NCBI RefSeq assembly: GCF_900113275.1
Contig: NZ_FOOU01000003.1
Span: 186,001 to 250,000 of the forward strand
From: Neptunomonas qingdaonensis
GTDB taxonomy: Bacteria; Pseudomonadota; Gammaproteobacteria; Pseudomonadales; Balneatricaceae
Direction: 5' to 3'
Length of the DNA: 64,000 nucleotides
Position numbers and translations under genes: made by a program
Shown here: piece after piece, positions 46,539 through 55,839 of the stretch
Numbering within the stretch: position 1 is the stretch's first letter
Layout of the letters: every line of letters starts with the position of its first letter
Notes under the pieces: generated by a model
What the model saw: the letters and a program-made list of their open reading frames with translations, nothing else
Told to the model about the DNA's origin: nothing
The model's database searches: none

Positions 46539-47283
46539 CTTTCTGCCAACGGGTCGCGTTGCGATCTAATGGTTGTAATATGAACCACTCAATGAATTGA
46601 ACAACAAGGATAAAAGCAAAGCTATAAGCGAGGATGGTGGCGACATCAAACAACTGAAAAGCCAAGTGTAATTGAAAGCCGACACCGTCAGATCGCCCCA
46701 GTAGCTCAACAACCAGGACTATTTTCCAAATGAGCGCTAAGCCGCTGCGGGTAGCAATCATGATATAAGGAAACAATTGAGGCCACCATACATGTAGAAG
46801 CTTCTGGCGAAAGCTAAACCGATACATTATCGACATCTCTTCCAGCTCATGATCGAACATGCGGCCTCCCTCACGCAGGGTCACGGCAACATTTGGTAAT
46901 TTATTAATAATAACCGCGGCAACAGCAGCCACTTCAATAAGACCGAACCAAATATAAAGCAGAATGATAACGACGAGCGCTGGAATGTTCAGCAATATAA
47001 TGAGGATTGGATCCAGTATACGGTTTACCAACCTGAACCGCCCCATCAGCACGCCAAGTAGCCCACCCAGGAGCATAGCAAAAATAAAACTGATAAGAAC
47101 ACGCCGCAGTGTGACCAATAAGCTTTCGAGCAGCCGCTGCTCATGCCACTCTTTATTTAATGCCGAAAAAACGTCGGCGGGGGCGGGTAATAAGGGACTG
47201 GATACCAACGAAGCGATCACCCACCAGATAGATAGCAAACAAACAAAAGCGATTACCTGATCACCCATCCTGCCTATTTTCAT
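46522..47283 (-). CDS. ABC importer permease (NitT/TauT type)
   Basis: 253 residues with about six membrane helices. The cytoplasmic EAA-like loop for the ATPase is 'RMFDHELEEMSIMYRFSFRQ'. It belongs to the SsuC/TauC/ThiX-like permease family. It overlaps the binding-protein gene by 4 nt and the ATPase gene by 17 nt, giving a compact three-gene operon. Confidence 0.9.
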   Translation of the reverse strand: MKIGRMGDQVIAFVCLLSIWWVIASLVSSPLLPAPADVFSALNKEWHEQRLLESLLVTLRRVLISFIFAMLLGGLLGVLMGRFRLVNRILDPILIILLNIPALVVIILLYIWFGLIEVAAVAAVIINKLPNVAVTLREGGRMFDHELEEMSIMYRFSFRQKLLHVWWPQLFPYIMIATRSGLALIWKIVLVVELLGRSDGVGFQLHLAFQLFDVATILAYSFAFILVVQFIEWFILQPLDRNATRWQKGAGNV

Positions 47284-48248
47284 CTGATCTCCTTATGAAA
47301 AAGCTGAGGATCAAGTGGTAAACCGCTAGGGTAGGGCTTAAGGTCATCAATGATTTTGTTGAAATTAACCGCATCTTCTATCTGTTGCTGATTAAGCTCA
47401 TCAGGAATGCCTGCTCTATAACCTGTAATCAGGGCCTGATAGATCTGATCATTTTCAGCTTTCATCAATGGGCGTAATGTTTGCCAAGCGCTATCGTCCA
47501 CAGCTAACTGCGCTTTAGCTGCCTTAACAGATTCATAGAATGCGCTAACAAGATCTGGGTGCTGATCCTCCAGCTTAGCTTCATATAAATAGCCCAGCAT
47601 GGGCACGTTACTTTTTAGGCCAAGATCTCTCATGATTGTTTCAAGGCTATAGAGCTTTTGATATCCCTCTGCTTCAAGACGGGCACCATAATGCCAAAAG
47701 GTGGCTAGCATATCGAGTTGACCATTTTTCAGGGCTTGGCTTAATAAGGGCGGTGCACCGAACTGTATTATTGCCTCTTGCTGAAGATCAACCCCCTCTT
47801 TTTTGGCTGCCGCACGCATCAGGACCCAGCCCTTGTTCAAAGGGCCACCTGCAATGCCTATTCTCATACCTTTTAAGCTGGAATAACTGGATATATTGCT
47901 GCCTTGTGCTGCGATAATGCTGCCAATTTGCTTTGAAAAAGGTATGAATCGTAAATTGGCTCCCTTCAGGTTGCGTTCGGAGGCCCACAGCCAATCAGAC
48001 ACGATAAAATCTGTATTACCCGCAGTAATGGCGATACGTGCAGCTGACAGGCTTGCCACCCGGTCGATCACTAAATTGTAGCCATGTTTCTGATCCAGTT
48101 GCATCTGTTTAATATGCTGTAGTTCCCAGTTAACGGTACCCCATGCAATCACGGTAACTTTCAGCGTGGGTAGGGCTTGTTGGGCGATTAGCTGAGGAGA
48201 GAAAAAAAACAATATGCTGGATAAAAAAAGGGATAAGAAAGTTTGCAT
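47280..48248 (-). CDS. ABC importer substrate-binding protein (NitT/TauT type)
   Basis: 322 residues with a signal peptide ('LSLFLSSILFFFSPQLIAQQ', cleavage after about residue 22). The mature part is an SsuA/ThiY/NMT1-like solute-binding protein: 'AARIAITAGNTDFIVSDWLW', 'LKGMRIGIAGGPLNKGWVLM' and 'ALKNGQLDMLATFWHYGARL'. It is the first gene of the importer operon. The ligand is unknown; relatives bind sulfonates, nitrate, thiamine precursors or riboflavin. The 211-bp region upstream holds no recognised operator. Confidence 0.88.
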   Translation of the reverse strand: MQTFLSLFLSSILFFFSPQLIAQQALPTLKVTVIAWGTVNWELQHIKQMQLDQKHGYNLVIDRVASLSAARIAITAGNTDFIVSDWLWASERNLKGANLRFIPFSKQIGSIIAAQGSNISSYSSLKGMRIGIAGGPLNKGWVLMRAAAKKEGVDLQQEAIIQFGAPPLLSQALKNGQLDMLATFWHYGARLEAEGYQKLYSLETIMRDLGLKSNVPMLGYLYEAKLEDQHPDLVSAFYESVKAAKAQLAVDDSAWQTLRPLMKAENDQIYQALITGYRAGIPDELNQQQIEDAVNFNKIIDDLKPYPSGLPLDPQLFHKEIR

Positions 48249-48459
48249 TTGGCACTCATTTTTTCAAATAGTAGATGTAGTAAAACCACATACCAACATA
48301 GGCTGCTGATAGATGAGTCAAAATGGTACTTTGGTGCCTGTTTTTTGCTCGATAGTCGTAGTTAGACTAATACTTTTGCAGGTGGTAATTGACGGTGTCA
48401 TTCTTAGACCTGCTTAATACTTGTTTTAATAGTAATGTTTCTATGCAGTGGAGGCTTAA

Positions 48460-48696
48460 ATGTTAGAGTTGAGACCTAATTGTGAATGCTGCGATAAAGA
48501 TTTACCGCCTGCATCAACAGAAGCGTTTATTTGCACATTTGAATGTACGTTTTGTAAAGGTTGCGCAGAATCGGTATTAAATTATATTTGCCCAAATTGC
48601 TCTGGTAATTTAGTTGAGCGCCCCATTAGGCCTCTTGCCGCATTAAAAAATAATCCAGCGTCAGCTAAGCGTGTTTTAAAAGAACTAGGCTGTTGA
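48460..48696 (+). CDS. DUF1272 zinc-ribbon-like small protein
   Basis: 78 residues with 'LRPNCECCDKDLPP', 'CTFCKGCAESVL' and 'CPNCSGNLVERPIRP', the cysteine pattern of DUF1272, which should bind one or two zinc ions. Function is unknown for the family. TGGAGG lies about 8 nt before the ATG. It precedes a VOC gene by 30 nt and may share its transcript. Confidence 0.85.
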   Translation: MLELRPNCECCDKDLPPASTEAFICTFECTFCKGCAESVLNYICPNCSGNLVERPIRPLAALKNNPASAKRVLKELGC

Positions 48697-48726
48697 GCGC
48701 AAAACGAACATCCGGGTAGGGTTCAA

Positions 48727-49077
48727 GTGAAAGTAAAGCGTATCGTCACAAATATCGAAGCGGCTAACCCAGAAAAAGCGGAGGCTTTCTATAAAGGCAT
48801 TTTTGGGCTTGAGCTGGTTATGGATCACGGCTGGATAAGGACGTATGGCGTAGACTCAGAAATGACCGTCCAAGTAAGTATCGCCTCTGAGGGCGGCTCT
48901 GGCACACCAGTGCCGGATCTCTCCATCGAGGTTGATGACTTGGACACCGTTTTGGCTCGTGTAAAGGATGCGAAAATTGCAATAGAGTATGGTCCCAAGG
49001 TTGAACCCTGGGGCATTCGTAGATTTTATGTGCGTGATCCTTTCGGCAAACTTATTAATGTGTTGCAGCATGAATAA
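48727..49077 (+). CDS. VOC-superfamily protein
   Basis: 116 residues with a glyoxalase-like fold: 'AEAFYKGIFGLELVMDHGW', 'PDLSIEVDDLDTVLARVK' and 'RRFYVRDPFGKLINVLQHE' (metal Glu near the end is replaced by Asn-Val, so metal binding may be changed). The start is GTG. It lies between the DUF1272 and lipocalin genes on the same strand. Confidence 0.8.
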   Translation: MKVKRIVTNIEAANPEKAEAFYKGIFGLELVMDHGWIRTYGVDSEMTVQVSIASEGGSGTPVPDLSIEVDDLDTVLARVKDAKIAIEYGPKVEPWGIRRFYVRDPFGKLINVLQHE

Positions 49078-49132
49078 CAAATTGAACCCTAATAAGAACA
49101 ACCACTTTACGTTAGATAGGCGAGGAGATCCG

Positions 49133-49660
49133 GTGAAAAAAATACTATTGATCATAAGTGTATTTCTTCTTAGTGGCTGCTTAGGCATGCCAGAGTCTGT
49201 AAAACCAGTGTCAGGCTTTGAATTGCAAAAATATTTAGGGAAATGGTATGAAATTGCTCGCCTGGACCATTCTTTTGAAAGAGGGTTGAGTCAGGTAAGT
49301 GCCGAATATAGTTTAAAAAGTGATGGTGGTGTTGCCGTTATTAATCGTGGTTTTTCTGAGGCTGACAATGAATGGCAAGAGGCTGAAGGTAAGGCTTATT
49401 TTGTCAACGAAGATTCCGAAGGTTATCTAAAAGTCTCGTTCTTCGGGCCATTTTACGGCTCTTATGTCATTTTTGAGCTGGATCAGGGCTTAGATAGTGA
49501 GAGCTATCAATATGCGTTTATTTCGGGACCTAATTCAAAATACCTCTGGCTTTTAGCAAGAACGCCTTCGGTTGAGCCAGCCGTTATTCAAAAGTTTATC
49601 GATATGTCTAAAGAACGTGGGTTCAAAACAGAAAATCTAATCTATCCACAGCAGAAATAA
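49133..49660 (+). CDS. blc: Outer-membrane lipocalin lipoprotein (Blc-like)
   Basis: 175 residues. A GTG start gives the signal 'MKKILLIISVFLLSGC' with a lipobox (LSGC) for lipid attachment at Cys16. The lipocalin signature 'YLGKWYEIARLDHSFERGL' follows, then 'NRGFSEADNEWQEAEGKAYF' and 'YLWLLARTPSVEPAVI', as in E. coli Blc. It binds lysophospholipids or fatty acids at the outer membrane. GTG at 49133 is preferred because AGGAG lies 5 nt upstream and only this start yields a lipoprotein signal; the ATG at 49070 would place a charged segment in front. Confidence 0.92.
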   Translation: MKKILLIISVFLLSGCLGMPESVKPVSGFELQKYLGKWYEIARLDHSFERGLSQVSAEYSLKSDGGVAVINRGFSEADNEWQEAEGKAYFVNEDSEGYLKVSFFGPFYGSYVIFELDQGLDSESYQYAFISGPNSKYLWLLARTPSVEPAVIQKFIDMSKERGFKTENLIYPQQK

Positions 49661-49755
49661 TACCTGTGCTGATTCTGAATCCTTTCATCTTGTTGATAGA
49701 TCAAAACCATAAGCGTAAGTTCTGAGGATAACCGACCGCCGTTTCTTATTGATTT

Positions 49756-51108
49756 ATGCAGGGTATTAAGATGGCCAACGATTCTAAAAATGCATTGCAG
49801 CGTGGTTTGGAAAATATACACGATCCATTCTCAAACTTCATTCGCGCCCAGACAACCTCCAGCTTGCTACTTCTGGTTGCTACCATCACAGCCCTTTGGT
49901 GGGCAAACTCAGTTTATTCTTCTACCTACCAGAATCTGATACACACACCGATTGGTTTTTTTGTAGGGGAGTTCGAGCTACGGGCTTCACTCAAACACAT
50001 TATTAATGATGGTTTGATGGTGGTGTTTTTCTTTCTGCTCGGTCTTGAGATCAAACGGGAAGTATTGGCCGGAGAGCTCGCCCGACCTGATAATCGACGT
50101 ATGCTGATTTTCTGTGCAGTCGGTGGAATGGTGTGTCCGGCTGTGATTTATGCCATGCTCAACTGGTCACTTGACTCGCAGATTGGATGGGGCATACCGA
50201 TGGCAACGGATACCGCGTTTGCGTTGGGTGTCCTTGCTATCGTGAGAAAACATATACCGGTTAGTCTTCTGGCTTTCATTGTTGGCCTCGCCATTGTCGA
50301 TGATGTCGGCGCGATAGTGGTCATTGCCATATTTTATACTCAAGAAGTATCTGTAATGCACCTGCTCAGTGCATTTGCGCTGATTGCATTTTTGGCTGTG
50401 GCCAACTACGCAGGGGTTCGCCAGCCGCTTTTCTATTTTATAATCGGCGTTGCCGCTTGGTGGGCGATGCTCAAGTCAGGCGTTCACCCGACGGTTGCCG
50501 GTGTCGCAATTGCATTGACGGTGCCAGCAAAACCCAAGTTGGCGACACGGAAATTGCGTGATAATGTGAAATCAATCATTGGCGCAATGCAGAAAAAAAC
50601 AAACGAAGTGGATGTCCTTGGTAGCAGACGGGATCACGAGCAGGTGCTGGAGGTGCGCGATGATGCGGAGCGTGCCGGCACTCCTCTGCGGCGCTGGGAA
50701 GATGCGTTGGACTTGCCGGTATCATTGTTTATCTTGCCGTTGTTTGCGTTAACCAATGCGGGTGTAGTATTTGGCTTCAGCTCATTTGTCGAAAGCCTGC
50801 AGCATCCTATTGGATTAGGCATTATTTGCGGGCTCGTCATTGGCAAATTCATCGGTATTTCCGGTGCGTGCTGGTTAGGCTTGCGCTACAAAATTGGTCG
50901 TTTACCTGATAGCGTTAACCTTCAACATGTCATTGGTGTATCGTTCGTAGCAGGGATAGGTTTCACCATGTCCACTTTTATCGCCGCGTTGGGTTTTGAC
51001 ACGCAACCCGAGTATCTCCATATCGCTAAAACATCGATCTTGGCCGCTTCAGTTCTTTCGGCAATTCTTGGCGTATTATATATTCGGTTGGTTTCTACAA
51101 AAAAATAA
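49756..51108 (+). CDS. nhaA: Na+/H+ antiporter NhaA
   Basis: 450 residues, with the twelve-helix NhaA fold. 'GLMVVFFFLLGLEIKREVLA' and 'PMATDTAFALGVLAI' are the antiporter signatures, and 'VGLAIVDDVGAIVVIA' holds the two transport aspartates. The protein is longer than E. coli NhaA (388) because of a hydrophilic ~50-residue loop (about 275-320: 'KSIIGAMQKKTNEVDVLG', 'EQVLEVRDDAERAGTP'), present in a subgroup. It exports Na+ for H+ at alkaline pH, as expected in a marine bacterium. The start may also be the ATG at 49771. Confidence 0.95.
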   Translation: MQGIKMANDSKNALQRGLENIHDPFSNFIRAQTTSSLLLLVATITALWWANSVYSSTYQNLIHTPIGFFVGEFELRASLKHIINDGLMVVFFFLLGLEIKREVLAGELARPDNRRMLIFCAVGGMVCPAVIYAMLNWSLDSQIGWGIPMATDTAFALGVLAIVRKHIPVSLLAFIVGLAIVDDVGAIVVIAIFYTQEVSVMHLLSAFALIAFLAVANYAGVRQPLFYFIIGVAAWWAMLKSGVHPTVAGVAIALTVPAKPKLATRKLRDNVKSIIGAMQKKTNEVDVLGSRRDHEQVLEVRDDAERAGTPLRRWEDALDLPVSLFILPLFALTNAGVVFGFSSFVESLQHPIGLGIICGLVIGKFIGISGACWLGLRYKIGRLPDSVNLQHVIGVSFVAGIGFTMSTFIAALGFDTQPEYLHIAKTSILAASVLSAILGVLYIRLVSTKK

Positions 51109-51213
51109 CCGAACGCTGAGCCAGGAAACTCGCCGGTTTGCATACAGGCGTTGGTTGCTCTTATTAGTTGTTCTTTATAGGCTTTTTGCTACGGCGTTTT
51201 TATAGGTTATAAG

Positions 51214-51615
51214 TTATGGGTTACGGGCGGGCGGTGTTTCTTTGATACGCCAGAGAAAGAACAATAATATGGTGGCACAGCTTATGAGCATGATTTGTAA
51301 ATAAGGACGGCCAGACAATATAAGTATCGATATTGAAAAAGTAGCAATAATCATTAGGGTTGAGCGTTTTTTGGTTTGGCGAGACATGCGGTGGGTGGCT
51401 TCCCACTCTTTTAACGCAGGGCCAAACCAACGGTTGTGCAATAGCATTTGATGAAAGCGCGGAGAGCTTTTGGCAAAGCAGCCAAGCGCTAAGATAAGAA
51501 AGGGTGTTGTGGGCAAAATAGGCAAGACTACGCCGATGGCACCCAGCGCGATAAAAAACCAACCGCAACTAATCATTACACCATTTTTTACACCAGCACG
51601 GGTTATTTTGTTCAC
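51214..51615 (-). CDS. YbaN-family (DUF454) inner-membrane protein
   Basis: 133 residues with three or four membrane helices. 'FIALGAIGVVLPILPTTPFL' is the DUF454 hallmark, followed by 'FHQMLLHNRWFGPALKEWE' and two C-terminal helices. Function is unknown. It converges with nhaA, about 105 bp from its stop. Confidence 0.85.
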   Translation of the reverse strand: MNKITRAGVKNGVMISCGWFFIALGAIGVVLPILPTTPFLILALGCFAKSSPRFHQMLLHNRWFGPALKEWEATHRMSRQTKKRSTLMIIATFSISILILSGRPYLQIMLISCATILLFFLWRIKETPPARNP

Positions 51616-51923
51616 TCACGCAGCCTGTATCAATTTCTTTGTCTTTATATTATGCGAAAGCCTAACACAGTTAGTGGCTCGTTTATCCAGAAGCGATGGT
51701 TTGCCATTACTTTCTGCGTTAGCTCTGTTTCTGGTTTAGCACTCCTTCTGCGTTAGCGGTCTTTCTAGGTTAGCATTAAGAGTAAACTTCTTATTAGCTG
51801 AAAATAAAATGCCATCCGTATCCATCACGTTATAAGATTCAGTAAAAGCCACTCGCATATTGTGTAAATGTATCACTATTTGGTACTGGCTTAGTAGCGT
51901 TATACAGATGCCGGAGCCGTTTG
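51616..51923. other. Intergenic region with 17-bp tandem repeats
   Basis: It holds a 4 x 17-bp array and a 66-codon minus-strand frame that I do not consider a gene because half of it covers the repeat. The right end is the leader of glcD. No regulator site was recognised. Confidence 0.5.
51711..51778. repeat. Tandem repeat, 4 x 17 bp
   Basis: Four units starting at 51711, 51728, 51745 and 51762, with the conserved core TTCTgcGTTAGC and variable last four bases. It lies about 95 bp after the start of YbaN and 145 bp before glcD. Confidence 0.85.
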
Positions 51924-53426
51924 ATGAGTACGACAAGTAAGCCGAGTCAAGATGAGTTGTGTCAGCTATTTCGTGGCTTTATAGCCGCTCAAAATGTTAT
52001 TTCTGATGCCGAAACACTCAAGCCTTATGAGTGTGATGGCTTGTCGATGTATTGCGAAATGCCGCTGATTGTTGTGTTGCCAGAGACAGTAGCGCAGGTT
52101 CAAGAGGTGTTACGTATTTGTCATCGTTATGCGGTGCCTGTGGTTGCCCGCGGAGCAGGCACAGGCTTGTGTGCCGGAGCAATGCCTAATGCTGAGGGGG
52201 TTGTTCTCTCACTCGCTAAGTTTAAGAATGTTATTGAGATTAACCCACAAACACGCACGGCCAGATTACAGCCCGGTGTGCGTAATTTGGCGATTAGCGA
52301 GGCGGCGGCTGAATATGGTCTGTATTACGGGCCTGATCCTTCCTCGCAAATAGCCTGTACGATTGGCGGCAATGTCGCTGAAAACTCAGGCGGCGTGCAT
52401 TGTCTTAAATACGGTCTGACGGTACACAATGTTCTGAGCGTAGAAATGCTGACCGTAGAAGGGGAAAAGGTCACATTAGGCAGCGAAGGGCTGGATAGTT
52501 GTGGTTTAGATTTATTAGCGCTGATCAATGGTTCAGAAGGTTTGCTCGGTGTGATCACCGAGATTCAGGTTAAGTTACTACCGATACCGGAAAAAGCACG
52601 TGTGGTGATGGCAGGTTTTGATAACGTCCAGCAAGCCGGTGATTCTGTTGGTGGCATTATTGCCAGCGGTATTATCCCTGCGGGTTTAGAGATGATGGAC
52701 TCTTACGCGATATCGGCGGCAGAAGACTTCGCTAAAGCGGGTTACCCCAAAGAGGCGAAAGCCTTGTTGTTGTGTGAGGTCGATGGCACCGCAGAGGAAG
52801 TACAGGAGCATATTGAGCAGGTAGAAAAGCTGTTCCATTCCTTTGGCGCTACCTCTGTCAGGACTTCACAAACAGAAGCAGAGCGTGCGCTGTTGTGGAA
52901 AGGCCGAAAGTCTGCTTTCCCAGCCGTAGGCCGTATCTCTCCTGATTATTACTGTATGGATGGCACCATTCCTCGTGGTCAGTTAGCGCATGTGCTCACT
53001 GAAATGCAGCGCTTGTCGGAACACTATCAATTACGTGTGGCGAATGTCTTTCATGCGGGCGATGGTAATTTACATCCGTTGATTCTGTTTGATGCGAATA
53101 TTCCCGGTGAGTTTGCCAAGACCGAAGAGTTCGGTGGCAAGATTCTCGAGCTCTGCGTTGCGGTAGGTGGCTGTATTACCGGTGAACACGGCGTCGGGAT
53201 CGAGAAGATTCGTCAGATGTCGGTGCAATTTACTGAGCTGGAGTTACTCCAATTCAACGCCATTAAAGATGCCTTTGATCCTGTGGGTACATTGAATCCA
53301 GGCAAGGGCGTGCCGACGTTGCGACGTTGCCAGGAGTACCGTTCGATAGAGCCCAAAAATAAGGATATGGAAAACAGTAACAATACCAATAGCAATAAGC
53401 ATAAGGAGGGCGTTGCTCATGGCTGA
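51924..53426 (+). CDS. glcD: Glycolate oxidase subunit GlcD
   Basis: 500 residues of the FAD-linked (vanillyl-alcohol-oxidase-fold) dehydrogenases. The FAD domain shows 'VVARGAGTGLCAGAMP' and 'CTIGGNVAENSGGVHCLKYG'; the C-terminal substrate domain shows 'VFHAGDGNLHPLILFD' and 'GGCITGEHGVGIEK'. GlcD is the catalytic subunit that oxidises glycolate to glyoxylate, with electrons passing via GlcE and GlcF to quinone. The last ~25 residues ('NSNNTNSNKHKEGVAHG' type) are low-complexity and may be an extension caused by repeat drift. It overlaps glcE by 8 nt. Confidence 0.96.
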   Translation: MSTTSKPSQDELCQLFRGFIAAQNVISDAETLKPYECDGLSMYCEMPLIVVLPETVAQVQEVLRICHRYAVPVVARGAGTGLCAGAMPNAEGVVLSLAKFKNVIEINPQTRTARLQPGVRNLAISEAAAEYGLYYGPDPSSQIACTIGGNVAENSGGVHCLKYGLTVHNVLSVEMLTVEGEKVTLGSEGLDSCGLDLLALINGSEGLLGVITEIQVKLLPIPEKARVVMAGFDNVQQAGDSVGGIIASGIIPAGLEMMDSYAISAAEDFAKAGYPKEAKALLLCEVDGTAEEVQEHIEQVEKLFHSFGATSVRTSQTEAERALLWKGRKSAFPAVGRISPDYYCMDGTIPRGQLAHVLTEMQRLSEHYQLRVANVFHAGDGNLHPLILFDANIPGEFAKTEEFGGKILELCVAVGGCITGEHGVGIEKIRQMSVQFTELELLQFNAIKDAFDPVGTLNPGKGVPTLRRCQEYRSIEPKNKDMENSNNTNSNKHKEGVAHG

Positions 53427-54483
53427 TCTATCTGCCGACATACAACAGCAAGTACTAGCTGCCCGCGATGCTAAACAGACATTGAATATTATCGGCGGTG
53501 GCAGTAAATCATTTATGGGCCGCGAGGCCGTAGGTGATCGGCTGGACGTCTCCGGACATCGTGGCATTGTAAATTATCAACCTGTTGAGCTGGTGCTGAC
53601 GGCCAGAGCCGGCACGCCACTCACTGAGATTGAAGCAGCTCTTGCTGAAAATAATCAAATGCTCGCGTTTGAGCCGCCTCGCTTCTCGGGTGAGGCGACT
53701 CTTGGCGGCACCCTCGCGTGTAATCAATCAGGCCCGGGCCGGCCTTGGACGGGTTCTGTACGCGATCATGTATTGGGTGTTCGCTTAATTAATGGCCTTG
53801 GGGAGCACTTAAAGTTTGGTGGCCAGGTGATGAAAAACGTCGCCGGTTACGATGTCTCACGCCTACAAGCAGGCGCGATGGGCTCGTTGGGTGTTATCAC
53901 GGAGATAAGTTTAAAGGTGCTGCCAAAACCGGCTGCAAGCCGCACACTGGCCTGGGATATGGGCGCTCAGGAGGCTATCACCTTTATGAATCAACTTGCT
54001 TCACGGCCTAAGCCCTTAAGCGCCGCGTGTTGGTTGCAGGGGCGTTTGTATGTGCGTTTATCCGGTGCGCTTTCAGCGGTGGAAGCGACGCTAAAAGAGT
54101 GGAAAGGCACAGAATTAACGCAAGATCAGGCCAATCAGTTTTGGCAGCAGTTAGGCCAGCAGGAATTGCCGTTTTTTGATACCGATCTGCCGCTGTGGCG
54201 TTTTTCGATTAACTCAGCGGCAAGTATTCCTGCACTGGATGAGTACTCTTTAATAGATTGGGGTGGGGCGCAGCGCTGGTTTCGTGGTGAGCAGGATAAG
54301 CTGCATATGGAATCACTGGCGGCCGCTGCAGGAGGGCAGGTCAGCCTTTATTCAGGTGGAGACCGTCGCTCGGAAGTGATGCACACGACACCCGCCGTTC
54401 TTCAGGCCATCCAAAAGCGGATTAAAACATCGTTTGATCCTGATGGTATTTTTAATCCCGGACGTTTATATCACTGGATGTAA
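53419..54483 (+). CDS. glcE: Glycolate oxidase subunit GlcE
   Basis: 354 residues, an FAD_binding_4 protein with 'LNIIGGGSKSFMGRE', 'PPRFSGEATLGGTLACNQSG' and 'GQVMKNVAGYDVSRLQAG'. The C-terminal part is shorter than in GlcD, as usual. It is the second flavoprotein subunit of the glycolate oxidase complex. The ATG at 53419 lies inside the end of glcD, preceded by AAGGAGG. It is translationally coupled with glcD and separated from glcF by 11 nt. Confidence 0.95.
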   Translation: MADLSADIQQQVLAARDAKQTLNIIGGGSKSFMGREAVGDRLDVSGHRGIVNYQPVELVLTARAGTPLTEIEAALAENNQMLAFEPPRFSGEATLGGTLACNQSGPGRPWTGSVRDHVLGVRLINGLGEHLKFGGQVMKNVAGYDVSRLQAGAMGSLGVITEISLKVLPKPAASRTLAWDMGAQEAITFMNQLASRPKPLSAACWLQGRLYVRLSGALSAVEATLKEWKGTELTQDQANQFWQQLGQQELPFFDTDLPLWRFSINSAASIPALDEYSLIDWGGAQRWFRGEQDKLHMESLAAAAGGQVSLYSGGDRRSEVMHTTPAVLQAIQKRIKTSFDPDGIFNPGRLYHWM

Positions 54484-54494
54484 AGCAGGCTTTT

Positions 54495-55712
54495 ATGAAA
54501 ACGGACCTCATTCCACACTATCAAGATTCCCCGCAGGGACAAGACGCTGAAAAGATTCTCAGAAGCTGTGTGCATTGCGGCTTTTGCAACGCGACCTGCC
54601 CGACTTACCAAGAGCTCAATGATGAACGAGATGGCCCGCGTGGACGTATTTATCTGATCAAACAACTGCTCGAAGGTGGCGAGGTTACTGAGAAAACCCG
54701 AACGCATCTGGACCGCTGTTTAACCTGTCGTAGCTGTGAAACGACATGTCCTTCCGGTGTTAAATACGGCCGCTTAATTGATTTTGGCCGTGCTGAAATC
54801 GAGAAAAAGCTCGACCGCCCGCTCAATCAACAATTCATACGCTGGGCGCTTCGTCGGGTGCTTCCTTATCCACAGCGTTTTGGCCCATTATTAAAAGCAG
54901 GGCAGGTCCTGAGGCCGATCATGCCAGAAGCGATTAAAACCAAGATACCGCCTAAGCGACAGCTGAATAGCCCGTGGCCAGCCAAGCGACACGGCCGGGA
55001 GATGCTGGCGCTGGCAGGATGTGTCCAGCCAGGTAGCGCAGCAAATACCAATATCGCCACGGCGCGCGTTTTAGATAAGTTGGGTATTACGCTGCTGGAA
55101 GAGCCTAACGCAGGTTGCTGTGGTGCCGTCAGCTATCATCTGGGTGCACATGATGAAGGGTTGGACTTTATGCGGCGTAATATCGATGCCTGGTGGCCAG
55201 CGGTAGAGGCGGGCGTTGAAGCGATTGTAATGACAGCGTCTGGCTGTGGAGCCATGTTGCAGGATTACGGCTACGCGCTAAGATATGATGCTAACTATGC
55301 TGAAAAAGCAGCAAAAATTAGCGAGCTGACCAAAGATATCAGCGAAGTACTGCACGCAGAAGACCTCACTTTGCTTTCTATTAATATCCGTGAATCTTCC
55401 GGCAAGGTTGCTGTGCATTGCCCCTGTACCTTGCAACACGCGATGCAGCAAAATGATGTGGTTGAAGGTATTCTTCAACGAGTGGGTATTGAGTTGACTC
55501 GCACTAAGGATAAACACCTTTGCTGTGGTTCGGCGGGAACCTATTCACTCTTACAGCCTGAAATGAGCCAAAAACTGTTAAGCAATAAGTTAGAAGCGCT
55601 AACGGGGGGGGAACCAGATCGTATCGTGACCTCCAACGTCGGGTGCCAGCTGCATCTGGAATCGAAAGCGAAAGTACCGGTGCAACACTGGATTGAATTG
55701 TTGGATCGCTGA
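54495..55712 (+). CDS. glcF: Glycolate oxidase iron-sulfur subunit GlcF
   Basis: 405 residues. Two 4Fe-4S ferredoxin motifs are near the N-terminus: 'CVHCGFCNATCP' and 'CLTCRSCETTCP'. Two CCG (cysteine-rich) domains follow: 'PNAGCCGAVSYHLG' and 'KHLCCGSAGTYSLL', as in HdrD/GlpC-type proteins that pass electrons to quinones. Last gene of glcDEF. No glcC regulator, glcB or glcA lies next to it in the window. Confidence 0.96.
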   Translation: MKTDLIPHYQDSPQGQDAEKILRSCVHCGFCNATCPTYQELNDERDGPRGRIYLIKQLLEGGEVTEKTRTHLDRCLTCRSCETTCPSGVKYGRLIDFGRAEIEKKLDRPLNQQFIRWALRRVLPYPQRFGPLLKAGQVLRPIMPEAIKTKIPPKRQLNSPWPAKRHGREMLALAGCVQPGSAANTNIATARVLDKLGITLLEEPNAGCCGAVSYHLGAHDEGLDFMRRNIDAWWPAVEAGVEAIVMTASGCGAMLQDYGYALRYDANYAEKAAKISELTKDISEVLHAEDLTLLSINIRESSGKVAVHCPCTLQHAMQQNDVVEGILQRVGIELTRTKDKHLCCGSAGTYSLLQPEMSQKLLSNKLEALTGGEPDRIVTSNVGCQLHLESKAKVPVQHWIELLDR

Positions 55713-55766
55713 GAAGCGCTACAAGGCATAGGAATAGTTAAAGAGAGAAATGTAGAATCAGAATAA

Positions 55767-55792
55767 ATACAGGGGCTGGTTAGCCCCTGTAT
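55767..55792. terminator. Bidirectional terminator between glcF and the aldehyde dehydrogenase gene
   Basis: ATACAGGGGCT pairs exactly with AGCCCCTGTAT (11 bp) around a GGTT loop. A-rich and T-containing flanks are present on both sides. It lies between two convergent genes. Confidence 0.7.
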
Positions 55793-55839
55793 TGTAAACA
55801 GCTATCTTAACTTTTAAACGCTTGGCTTAAATGTTCGCT

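Noticed and set aside
51736-51936. 66-codon minus-strand frame before glcD
   Set aside because: It starts inside the glcD 5' end and half of it covers a tandem repeat; no family resemblance and no ribosome binding site.
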